Assembly (NCBI GenBank): GCA_039707655.1
Contig: CM077671.1
Location: forward strand, 243,017,095-243,081,094
Reading direction: 5' to 3'
Source: Elymus sibiricus
Taxonomy: Eukaryota; Streptophyta; Magnoliopsida; Poales; Poaceae
Length of the DNA stretch: 64,000 bases
Below, one piece after another: positions 1 through 11,023 of this stretch. The notes under the pieces are model-generated. The model was not told where the DNA came from. It saw only the letters and a program-made list of their open reading frames with translations, and made no database searches. Made by a program: the position numbers and the translations under genes. Each line of letters begins with the position of its first letter. Position 1 is the stretch's first letter.

Positions 1-1544
1 GTTTTCGTTCGAAACCCTGATACTTCGAAGTAGATTGTCCAGTTTGTACACGAAGTGCATCCAGTTTTCCCGTAACCCTCTCAACTTTTTAGCACATGCT
101 ATGTGGGTGAAATTATGATACCATGTAAACTTTCAACCATTTCAGAGTTCATTTGCAGTGCTTTTCAATTTCAGGGTCATTTTAGCTCAAAACAAATCAT
201 GAAATGCATGAAAAATAGCAAATGAAGTCCGGAAAGGGTTCAAAAGTGATGACATGGCTTTGAATGGTGCATATTGAATGCAGAAAAAGTCTTGAGTTAA
301 AATATGTTTAAAAAAATGAAATCCCTTTGTAATAGACGAGTTTTTGACCGAAACCGTGATACTTCGAAGGAGATTGTCCAGTTTGTACACGGAGTGCATC
401 CAATTTTTCCCGTAACCCTCTCAACTTTTTAGCACATGCTATGTGGGTGAAATTATGATACCATGCCAACTTTCAACCATTTCAGAGTTCATTTGCAGTG
501 CTTTTCAATTTCAGTGTCATTTTAGCTCAGAATAAATCATGAAATGCACGAAAAATAGCAAATGAAGTCAGAAAAGGGTTGAAAAGTGATGATGTGGCTT
601 TGAATGGTGCATATTGAATGCAGAAAAAGTCTTGAGTTAAAATATGTTTAAAAAATGAAATCCCTTTGTAATAGACGGGTTTTCGTTCGAAACCCTCATA
701 GTTCGAAGGAGATTGTCCAGTTTGTACACGAAGTGCATCCAGTTTTTCCCGTAACCCTCTCAACTTTTTAGCACATGCTATGTGGGTGAAATTATGATAC
801 CATGCCAACTTTCAACCATTTCAGAGTTCATTTGCAATGCTTTTCAATTTCAGGGTCATTTTAGCTCAGAATAAATCATGAAATGCATGGAAATAGCAAA
901 TGAAGTAAGAAAAGGGTTGAAATGTGATGATGTGGCTTTGAATGGTGCATATTGAATGCAGAAAAAGTCTTGAGTTAAAATATGTTTAAAAATATGAAAT
1001 CCCTTTGTAATAGATGAGTTTTCGTCTGAAACCCTGATACTTCGGAGGAGATTGTCCAGTTTGTACACGAAGTGCATCCAGTTTTTCCCGTAACCCTCTC
1101 AACTTTTTAGCACATGCTATGTGGTTGAAATTATGATACCATGCCAACTTTCAACCATTTCAGAGTTCATTTGCAGTGCGTTTCAATTTCAGGGTCATTT
1201 TAGCTCAGAATAAATCATGAAATGCATGAAACATAGCAAATGAAGTCAGAAAATGTTGAAAAGTGATGATGTGGCTTTGAATGGTGCATATTGAATGCAG
1301 AAATAGTCTTGAGCTAAAATATGTTTAAAAAAAATGAAATCCCTTTGTAATAGACGAGTTTTCGTCCAAAACCCTCATACTTTGAAGGAGATTGTCCAGT
1401 TTGTACACGAAGTGCATCCAGTTTTTCCCGTAACCCTCTCAAATTTTTAGAACATGCTATGTGAGTGAAATTATGATACCATGCCAACTTTCAACCATTT
1501 CAGAGTTCATTTGCAGTGCTTTTCAATTTCAGGGTCATTTTAGC
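1..1544. repeat. Left-edge monomers, copy of 3735-5279
   Basis: The first four monomers (anchors 187, 527, 866, 1205) correspond in order to anchors 3921, 4261, 4601 and 4940, an offset of 3734-3735 (11 monomers). Shared private variants include the four-t form of ccagttttcccg (near 59 and 3796), gatgacatgg in the first monomer of each set, and gaaacatagc in the fourth. The match fades at the next monomer (1545 versus 5280), where the variants differ. The array enters from outside the window, since position 1 is already inside a monomer. Confidence 0.75.
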
Positions 1545-3581
1545 ATAGAATAAATCATGAAATGCATGAAAAATAGCAAATGAAGTCAGAAAAGGGTTGA
1601 AAAGTGATGATGTGGCTTTGAATGGTGCATATTGAATGTAGAAAAAGTCTTGAGTTAAAATATGTTTAAAAAAATGAAATCCCTTTGTAATAGACGGGTT
1701 TTCGTTCGAAACCCTGATACTTCGAAGGAGATTGTCCAGTTTGTACACAAAGTGCATCCAGTTTTTCCCGTAACCCTCTCAACTTTTTAGCACATGCTAT
1801 GTGGGTGAAATTATGATACCATGCCAACTTTCAACCATTTCAGAGTTCATTTGCAGTGCTTTTCAATTTCAGGGTCATTTTAGCTCAGAATAAATCATGA
1901 AATGCATGAAAATAGCAAATGAAGTGAGAAAAGGGTTGAAATGTGATGATGTGGCTTTGTATTGTGCATATTGAATGCAGAAAAAGTCTTGAGTTAAAAT
2001 ATGTTTAAAAATATGAAATCCCTTTGTAATAGACGAGTTTTCGTCCGAAACCCTGATACTTCGAAGGAGATTGTCCAGTTTGTACACGAAGTGCATCCAG
2101 TTTTTCCCGTAACCCTCTCAACTTTTTAGCACATGCTATGTGGTTGAAATTATGGTACCATGCCAACTTTCAACCATTTCAGAGTTCATTTGCAGTGCTG
2201 TTCAATTTCAGGGTCATTTTAGCTCAGAATAAATCATGAAATGCATGAAAAATAGCAAATGAAGTCAGAAAAGGTTGAAAAGTGATGATGTGGCTTTGAA
2301 TGGTGCATCTTGAATACAGAAATAGTCTTGAGCTAAAATATGTTTTAAAAAAATGAAATCCCTTTGTAATAGACGAGTTTTCGTCCAAAACCCTCATACT
2401 TCGAAGGAGATTGTCCAGTTTGTACACGAAGTGCATCCAGTTTTTCCCGTAACCCTCTCAAATTTTTAGAACATGCTATGTGAGTGAAATTATGATACCA
2501 TGCCAGCTTTCAACCATTTCAGAGTTCATTTGCAGTGCTTTTCAATTTCAGGGTCATTTTAGCTCAGAATAAATCATGAAATGCATGAAAAATAGCAAAT
2601 GAAGTCAGAAAAGGGTTGAAAAGTGATGATGTGGCTTTGAATGGTGCATATTGAATGTAGAAAAAGTCTTGAGTTAAAATATGTTTAAAAAAATGAAATC
2701 CCTTTGTAATAGACGGGTTTTCGTTCGAAACCCTGATACTTCGAAGGAGATTGTCCAGTTTGTACACAAAGTGCATCCAGTTTTTCCCGTAACCCTCTCA
2801 ACTTTTTAGCACATGCTATGTGGGTGAAATTATGATACCATGCCAACTTTCAACCATTTCAGAGTTCATTTGCAGTGCTTTTCAATTTCAGGGTCATTTT
2901 AGCTCAGAATAAATCATGAAATGCATGAAAATAGCAAATGAAGTGAGAAAAGGGTTGAAATGTGATGATGTGGCTTTGTATGGTGCATATTGAATGCAGA
3001 AAAAGTCTTGAGTTAAAATATGTTTAAAAATATGAAATCCCTTTGTAATAGACGAGTTTTCGTCCGAAACCCTGATACTTCGAAGGAGATTGTCCAGTTT
3101 GTACACGAAGTGCATCCAGTTTTTCCCGTAACCCTCTCAACTTTTTAGCACATGCTATGTGGTTGAAATTATGGTACCATGCCAACTTTCAACTATTTCA
3201 GAGTTCATTTGCAGTGCTGTTCAATTTCAGGGTCATTTTAGCTCAGAATAAATCATGAAATGCATGAAAAATAGCAAATGAAGTCAGAAAAGGTTGAAAA
3301 GTGATGATGTGGCTTTGAATGGTGCATATTGAATGCAGAAATAGTCTTGGGCTAAAATATGTTTTAAAAAAATGAAATCCCTTTGTAATAGACGAGTTTC
3401 ATCCAAAACCCTCATACTTCGAAGGAGATTGTCCAGTTTGTACACGAAGTGCATCCAGTTTTTCCCGTAACCCTCTCAAATTTTTATAACATGCTATGTG
3501 AGTGAAATTATGATACCATGCCAACTTTCAACCATTTCAGAGTTCATTTGCAGTGCTTTTCAATTTCAGGGTCATTTTAGC
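1545..3581. repeat. Trimer HOR (1019 bp), two copies
   Basis: Anchors 1545, 1885, 2224 are followed by 2564, 2904, 3243, each pair exactly 1019 bp apart. The first monomer of each trimer carries ttgaatgtagaaaaag, and the second is a type 4 monomer with gaagtgagaaaag. The third is type 3. Its two copies differ: 2224 has gcatcttgaatacag, while 3243 has the common gcatattgaatgcag. The copies are therefore not fresh. The same trimer content recurs at 14078-15095. Confidence 0.72.
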
Positions 3582-6500
3582 TCAGAATAAATCATGAAAT
3601 GCATGAAAAATAGCAAATGAAGTCAGAAAAGGGTTGAAAAGTTATGATGTGGCTTTGAATGGTGCATATTGAATGCAGAAAAAGTCTGGAGTTAAAATAT
3701 GTTTAAAAAAATGAAATCCCTTTGCAATAGACGGGTTTTCGTTCGAAACCCTGATACTTCGAAGGAGATTGTCCAGTTTGTACACGAAGTGCATCCAGTT
3801 TTCCCGTAACCCTCTCAACTTTTTAGCACATGCTATGTGGGTGAAATTATGATACCATGTAAACTTTCAACCATTTCAGAGTTCATTTGCAGTGCTTTTC
3901 AATTTCAGGGTCATTTTAGCTCAAAACAAATCATGAAATGCATGAAAAATAGCAAATGAAGTCAGGAAAGGGTTCAAAAGTGATGACATGGCTTTGAATG
4001 GTGCATATTGAATGCAGAAAAAGTCTTGAGTTAAAATATGTTTAAAAAAATGAAATCCCTTTGTAATAGACGAGTTTTTGACAGAAACCGTGATACTTCG
4101 AAGGAGATTGTCCAGTTTGTACACGGAGTGCATCCAATTTTTCCCGTAACCCTCTCAAATTTTTAGCACATGCTATGTGGGTGAAATTATGATACCATGC
4201 CAACTTTCAACCATTTCAGAGTTCATTTGCAGTGCTTTTCAATTTCAGGGTCATTTTAGCTCAGAATAAATCATGAAATGCACGAAAAATAGCAAATGAA
4301 GTCAGAAAAGGGTTGAAAAGTGATGATGTGGCTTTGAATGGTGCATATTGAATGCAGAAAAAGTCTTGAGTTAAAATATGTTTAAAAAAATGAAATCCCT
4401 TTGTAATAGACGGGTTTTCGTTCGAAACCCTCATACTTCGAAGGAGATTGTCCAGTTTGTACACGAAGTGCATCCAGTTTTTCCCGTAACCCTCTCAACT
4501 TTTTAGCACATGCTATGTGGGTGAAATTATGATACCATGCCAACTTTCAACCATTTCAGAGTTCATTTGCAATGCTTTTCAATTTCAGGGTCATTTTAGC
4601 TCAGAATAAATCATGAAATGCATGGAAATAGCAAATGAAGTAAGAAAAGGGTTGAAATGTGATGATGTGGCTTTGAATGGTGCATATTGAATGCAGAAAA
4701 AGTCTTGATTTAAAATATGTTTAAAAATATGAAATCCCTTTGTAATAGATGAGTTTTCGTCCGAAACCCTGATACTTCGGAGGAGATTGTCCAGTTTGTA
4801 CACGAAGTGCATCCAGTTTTTCCCGTAACCCTCTCAACTTTTTAGCACATGCTATGTGGTTGAAATTATGATACCATGCCAACTTTCAACCATTTCAGAG
4901 TTCATTTGCAGTGCTTTTCAATTTCAGGGTCATTTTAGCTCAGAATAAATCATGAAATGCATGAAACATAGCAAATGAAGTCAGAAAAGGTTGAAAAGTG
5001 ATGATGTGGCTTTGAATGGTGCATATTGAATGCAGAAATAGTCTTGAGCTAAAATATGTTTTAAAAAAATGAAATCCCTTTGTAATAGACGAGTTTTCGT
5101 CCAAAACCCTCATACTTCGAAGGAGATTGTCCAGCTTGTACACGAAGTGCATCCAGTTTTTCCCGTAACCCTCTCAAATTTTTAGAACATGCTATGTGAG
5201 TGAAATTATGATACCATGCCAACTTTCAACCATTTCAGAGTTCATTTGCAGTGCTTTTCAATTTCAGGGTCATTTTAGCTCAGAATAAATCATGAAATGC
5301 ATGAAAAATAGCAAATGAAGTCTGAAAAGGGTTGAAAAGTGATGATGTGGCTTTGAATGGTGCATATTGAATGCAGAAAAAGTCTTGAGTTAAAATATGT
5401 TTAAAAAAATGAAATCCCTTTGAAATACACGGGTTTTCGTTCGAAACCCTGATACATCGAAGGAGATTGTCCAGTTTGTACACGAAGTGCATCCAGTTTT
5501 TCCCGTAACCCTCTCAAATTTTTAGCACATGCTATGTGGGTGAAATTATGATACCATGCCAACTTTCAACCATTTTAGAGTTCATTTGCAGTGCTTTTCA
5601 GTTTCAGGGTCATTTTAGCTCAAAACAAATCATGAAATGCATGAAAAATAGCAAATGAAGTCAGGAAAGGGTTCAAAAGTGATGACGTGGCTTTGAATGG
5701 TGCATATTGAATGCAGAAAAAGACTTGAGTTAAAATATGTTTAAAAAAATGAAATCCCTTTGTAATAGACGAGTTTTTGTCTGGAACCGTGATATTTCGA
5801 AGGAGATTGTCCAGTTTGTACACGAAGTGCATCCAGTTTTTCCCGTAACCCTCTCAACTTTTTAGCACATGCTATGTGGGTGAAATTATGATACCATGCC
5901 AACTTTCAACCATTTTAGAGGTCATTTGCAGTGCTTTTCAATTTTAGGGTCATTTTAGCTCAAAACAAATCATGAAATGCATGAAAAATAGCAAATGAAG
6001 TCAGGAAAGGGTTCAAAAGTGATGACGTGGCTTTGAATGGTGCATATTGAATGCAGAAAAAGTCTTGAGTTAAAATATGTTTAAAAAAATGAAATCCCTT
6101 TGTAATAGACGAGTTTTTGTGCAAAACCGTGATACTTCGAAGGAGATTGTCCAGTTTGTACACGAAGTGCATCCAATTTTTCCCGTAACCCTCTCAACGT
6201 TTTAGCACATGCTATGTGGGTGAAATTATGATACCATGCCAACTTTCAACCATTTCAGAGTTGATTTGCAGTGCTTTTCAATTTCAGGGTCATTTTAGCT
6301 CAGAACAAATCATGAAATGCATGAAACATAGCAAATGAAGTCAGAAAAGGGTTCAAAAGTGATGACGTGGCTTTGAATGGTGCATATTGAATGCAGAAAA
6401 AGTCTTGAGTTAAAATATGTTTAAAAAAAATGAAATCCCTTTGTAATAGACGAGTTTTCGTCCGAAACCCTGATACTACGGAGGAGATTGTCCAGTTTGT

Positions 6501-6640
6501 ACACGAAGTGCAACCAGTTTTTCCCGTAACCCTCTCAACTTTTTAGCACATGCTATGTGGGTGAAATTATGATACCATGCCAAGTTTCAACCATTTCAGA
6601 GTTCATTTGCAGTGCTTTTCAATTTCAGGGTCATTTTAGC
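3582..6640. repeat. Mixed monomers with a run of type 1 units
   Basis: Nine monomers (anchors 3582, 3921, 4261, 4601, 4940, 5280, 5620, 5960, 6300). The first part repeats the left edge of the window. Anchors 5620, 5960 and 6300 are three consecutive type 1 monomers with gttcaaaagtgatgacg; 5620 and 5960 carry the CpG-lost form gagtttttgt. The whole stretch is the left partner of an older long duplication with 15096-17789. No coding or unique sequence is present. Confidence 0.7.
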
Positions 6641-8327
6641 TCAGAATAAATCATGAAATGCATGAAAAATAGCAAATGAAGTCAGAAAAGGTTGAAAAGT
6701 GATGATGTGGCTTTGAATGGTGCATATTGAATGCAGAAATAGTCTTGAACTAAAATATGTTTTAAAAAATGAGTAATAGACGAGTTTTCGTCCAAAACCC
6801 TCATACTTCGAAGGAGATTGTCCAGTTTGTACACGAAGTGCATCCAGTTTTTCCCGTAACCCTCTCAAATTTTTAGAACATGCTATGTGAGTGAAATTAT
6901 GATACCATGCCAACTTTCAACCATTTCAGAGTTCATTTGCAGTGCTTTTCAAGTTCAGGGTCATTTTAGCTCAGAATAAATCATGAAATGCATGAAAAAT
7001 AGCAAATGAAGTCTGAAAAGGGTTGAAAAGTGATGATGTGGCTTTGAATGGTGCATATTGAATGCAGAAAAAGTCTTGAGTTAAAATATGTTTAAAAAAA
7101 TGAAATCCCTTTGTAATAAACGGGTTTTCGTTCGAAACCCTGATACTTCGAAGGAGATTGTCCAGTTTGTACACGAAGTGCATCCAGTTTTTCCCGTAAC
7201 CCTCTCAACTTTTTAGCACATGCTATGTGGGTGAAATTATGATACCATGCGAACTTTCAACCATTTCAGAGTTCATTTGCAGTGCTTTTCAATTTCAGGG
7301 TCATTTTAGCTCAGAATAAATCATGAAATGCATGAAAAATAGCAAATGAAGTCAGAAAAGGGTTGAAAAGTGATGATGTGGCTTTGAATGGTGCATATTG
7401 AATGCAGAAAAAGTCTTGAGTTAAAATATGTTTTAAAAAATTAAATCCCTTTGTAATAGACGGGTTTTCGTTCGAAACCCTGATACTTCGAAGGAGATTG
7501 TCCGTATTGTACACGAAGTGCATCCAATTTTTCCCGTAACCCTGTCAACTTTTTAGCACATGCCATGTGGGTGAAATTATGATACCATGCCAACCTTCAA
7601 CATTTTAAAGTTCATTTGCAGTGCTTTTCAATTTCAGGGTCATTTTAGCTCATAATAAATCATGAAATGCCTGAAAATAGCAAATGAAGTGAGAAAAGGG
7701 TTGAAAAGTGATGATGTGGCTTTGAATGGTGCATATTGAATGCAGAAAAAGTCTTTAGTTAAAATATGTTTAATAATATGAAATCGCATTGTAATAGACT
7801 TGTTTTCGTCCGAAACCCTGATACTTCGAAGGAGATTGTCCAGTTTGTACACGAAGGGCATCCAGTTTTTCCCGTAACCCTCTCAACTTTTTAGCACATG
7901 CTATGTGGGTGAAATTATGATACCATGCCAACTTTCAACCATTTCAGAGTTTATTTGCAGTGCTTTTCAATTTCAGGGTCATTTTAGCTCAGAATAAATC
8001 ATGAAATGCATGAAAAATAGCAAATGAAGTCAGAAAAGGGTTGAAAAGTGATGATGTGGCTTTGAATGGTGCATATTGAATGCAGAAAAAGTCTTGAGTT
8101 AAAATATGTTTTAAAAAATGAAATCCCTTTGTAATAGACGGGTTTTCGTTCGAAACCCTCATACTTCGAAGGATATTGTCCAGTTTGTACACGAAGTGCA
8201 TCCAGTTTTCCCGTAACCCTATCAACTTTTTAGAACATGCTATGTGGGTGAAATTATGATACCATGCCAACTTTCAACCATTTCAGAGTTCATTTGCAGA
8301 GCTTTTCAATTTCAGGGTCATTTTAGC
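6641..8327. repeat. Pentamer HOR copy 1 (1687 bp)
   Basis: Five monomers with anchors 6641, 6971, 7311, 7650, 7989. The first is a type 3 unit with a net 9-nt deletion: the stretch aaatccctttg is reduced to ag, giving aatgagtaatagac. That monomer is only 330 bp long. The second carries taataaacggg; the third has gattgtccgtattgtacac in place of gtccagtttgtacac; the fourth has taataatatg followed by gacttg. These private variants define the order. Confidence 0.8.
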
Positions 8328-10015
8328 TCAGAATAAATCATGAAATGCATCAAAAATAGCAAATGAAGTCAGAAAAGGTTGAAAAGTGATGATGTGGCTT
8401 TGAATGGTGCATATTGAATGCAGAAATAGTCTTGAACTAAAATATGTTTTAAAAAATGAGTAATAGACGAGTTTTCGTCCAAAACCCTCATACTTCGAAG
8501 GAGATTGTCCAGTTTGTACACGAAGTGCATCCAGTTTTTCCCGTAACCCTCTCAAATTTTTAGAACATGCTATGTGAGTGAAATTATGATACCATGCCAA
8601 CTTTCAACCATTTCAGAGTTCATTTGCAGTGCTTTTCAATTTCAGGGTCATTTTAGCTCAGAATAAATCATGAAATGCATGAAAAATAGCAAATGAAGTC
8701 TGAAAAGGGTTGAAAAGTGATGATGTGGCTTTGAATGGTGCATATTGAATGCAGAAAAAGTCTTGAGTTAAAATATGTTTAAAAAAATGAAATCCCTTTG
8801 TAATAAACGGGTTTTCGTTCGAAATCCTGATACTTCGAAGGAGATTGTCCAGTTTGTACACGAAGTGCATCCAGTTTTTCCCGTAACCCTCTCAACTTTT
8901 TAGCACATGCTATGTGGGTGAAATTATGATACCATGCGAACTTTCAACCATTTCAGAGTTCATTTGCAGTGCTTTTCAATTTCAGGGTCATTTTAGCTCA
9001 GAATAAATCATGAAATGCATGAAAAATAGCAAATGAAGTCAGAAAAGGGTTGAAAAGTGATGATGTGGCTTTGAATGGTGCATATTGAATGCAGAAAAAG
9101 TTTTGAGTTAAAATATGTTTTAAAAAATGAAATCCCTTTGTAATAGACGGGTTTTCGTTCGAAACCCTGATACTTCGAAGGAGATTGTCCGTATTGTACA
9201 CGAAGTGCATCCAGTTTTTCCCGTAACCCTGTCAACTTTTTAGCACATGCTATGTGGGTGAAATTATGATACCATGCCAACCTTCAACATTTTAAAGTTC
9301 ATTTGCAGTGCTTTTCAATTTCAGGGTCATTATAGCTCATAATAAATCATGAAATGCATGAAAATAGCAAATGAAGTGAGAAAAGGGTTGAAAAGTGATG
9401 ATGTGGCTTTGAATGGTGCATATTGAATGCAGAAAAAGTCTTGAGTTAAAATATGTTTAATAATATGAAATCCCATTGTAATAGACTTGTTTTCGTCCGA
9501 AACCCTGATACTTCGAAGGAGATTGTCCAGTTTGTACACGAAGTGCATCCAGTTTTTCCCGTAACCCTCTCAACTTTTTAGCACATGCTATGTGGGTGAA
9601 ATTATGATACCATGCCAACTTTCAACCATTTCAGAGTTGATTTGCAGTGCTTTTCAATTTCAGGGTCATTTTAGCTCAGAATAAATCATGAAATGCATGA
9701 AAAATAGCAAATGAAGTCAGAAAAGGGTTGAAAAGTGATGATGTGGCTTTGAATGGTGCATATTGAATGCAGAAAAAGTCTTGAGTTAAAATATGTTTAA
9801 AAAAATGAAATCCCTTTGTAATAGACGGGTTTTCGTTCGAAACCCTCATACTTCGAAGGATATTGTCCAGTTTGTACACGAAGTGCATCCAGTTTTTCCC
9901 GTAACCCTCTCAACTTTTTAGAACATGCTATGTGGGTGAAATTATGATACCATGCCAACTTTCAACCATTTCAGAGTTCATTTGCAGAGCTTTTCAATTT
10001 CAGGATCATTTTAGC
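8328..10015. repeat. Pentamer HOR copy 2 (about 1688 bp)
   Basis: Anchors 8328, 8658, 8998, 9337, 9676 lie 1687 bp after those of the preceding pentamer. They carry the same markers in the same order: the 9-nt deletion at about 8458, taataaacggg near 8804, gtccgtattg near 9187, and taataatatg near 9460. Scattered differences are visible, for example aaattaaatccc at 7437 against aaaatgaaatccc at 9124, and gcatcaaaaatagc near 8348. The duplication is older than those in the right half of the window. Confidence 0.8.
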
Positions 10016-11023
10016 TCAGAATAAATCATGAAATGCATGAAAAATAGCAAATGAAGTCAGAAAAGGTTGAAAAGTGATGATGTGGCTTTGAATGGTGCAT
10101 ATTGAATGCAGAAATAGTCTTGAACTAAAATATGTTTTAAAAAATGAGTAATAGACGAGTTTTCGTCCAAAACCCTCATACTTCGAAGGAGATTGTCCAG
10201 TTTGTACACGAAGTGCATCCAGTTTTTCCCGTAACCCTCTCAAATTTTTAGAACATGCTATGTGAGTGAAATTATGATACCATGCCAACTTTCAACCATT
10301 TCAGAGTTCATTTGCCGTGCTTTTCAATTTCAGGGTCATTTTAGCTCAGAATAAATCATGAAATGCATGAAAATAGCAAATGAAGTGAGAAAAGGGTTGA
10401 AATGTGATGATGTGGCTTTGAATGGTGCATATTGATTGCAGAAAAAGTCTTGAGTTAAAACTTGTTTAAAAAAATGAAATCCCTTTGTAATAAACGGGTT
10501 TTCGTTCGAAACCCTGATACTTCGAAGGAGATTGTCCAGTTTGTACACGAAGTGCATCCAGTTTTTCCCGTAACCCTCTCAACTTTTTAGCACATGCTAT
10601 GTGGGTGAAATTATGATACCATGCGAACTTTCAACCATTTCAGAGTTCATTTGCAGTGCTTTTCAATTTCAGGGTCATTTTAGATCAGAATAAATCATGA
10701 AATGCATGAAAATAGCAAATGAAGTGAGAAAAGGGTTGAAATGTGATGATGTGGCTTTGAATGGTGCATATTGAATGCGGAAAAAGTCTTGAGTTAAAAT
10801 ATGTTTAAAAATCTGAAATCCCTTTGTAATAGACGAGTTTTCGTCCGAAACCCTGATACTTCGAAGGAGATTGTCCAGTTTGTACACGAAGTGCATCCAG
10901 TTTTTCCCGTAACCCTCTCAACTTTTTAGCACATGCTATGTGGTTGAAAGTACGATACCATGCCAACTTTAAACCATTTCAGAGTTCATTTGCAGTGCTT
11001 TTTAATTTCAGGGTCATTTTAGC
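10016..11023. repeat. Third pentamer start plus two type 4 monomers
   Basis: The monomer at 10016 is a third copy of the pentamer's first unit, including the 9-nt deletion near 10146. The next one (10346) begins as a type 4 unit (gaagtgag, gaaatgtg) but ends with taataaacggg, the marker of the pentamer's second unit, so it is a hybrid. It is followed by accatgcgaac, also a pentamer marker. Anchor 10685 is another type 4 unit. The same two-monomer arrangement recurs at 49300-49977. Confidence 0.68.

Noticed and set aside
187..399. Minus-strand open frame of about 70 codons present in most monomers (also longer ones of 78-105 codons)
   Set aside because: It follows from the satellite consensus. 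Between monomers it changes freely in amino-acid sequence, shifts frame with the poly-A run and moves its start or stop. No promoter, splice pattern or known domain is visible, so it is not a gene.
6641..6970. Possible miniature transposon footprint at the 9-nt deletion
   Set aside because: No target-site duplication or inverted ends are present. It is a simple deletion inherited by four monomers.
9008..9280. Overlapping second minus-strand frames, 90 codons or so, in another phase (also near 31347, 12084 and 13441)
   Set aside because: These arise where small indels join two frames of the same monomer. They overlap the other open frame and show no independent conservation.
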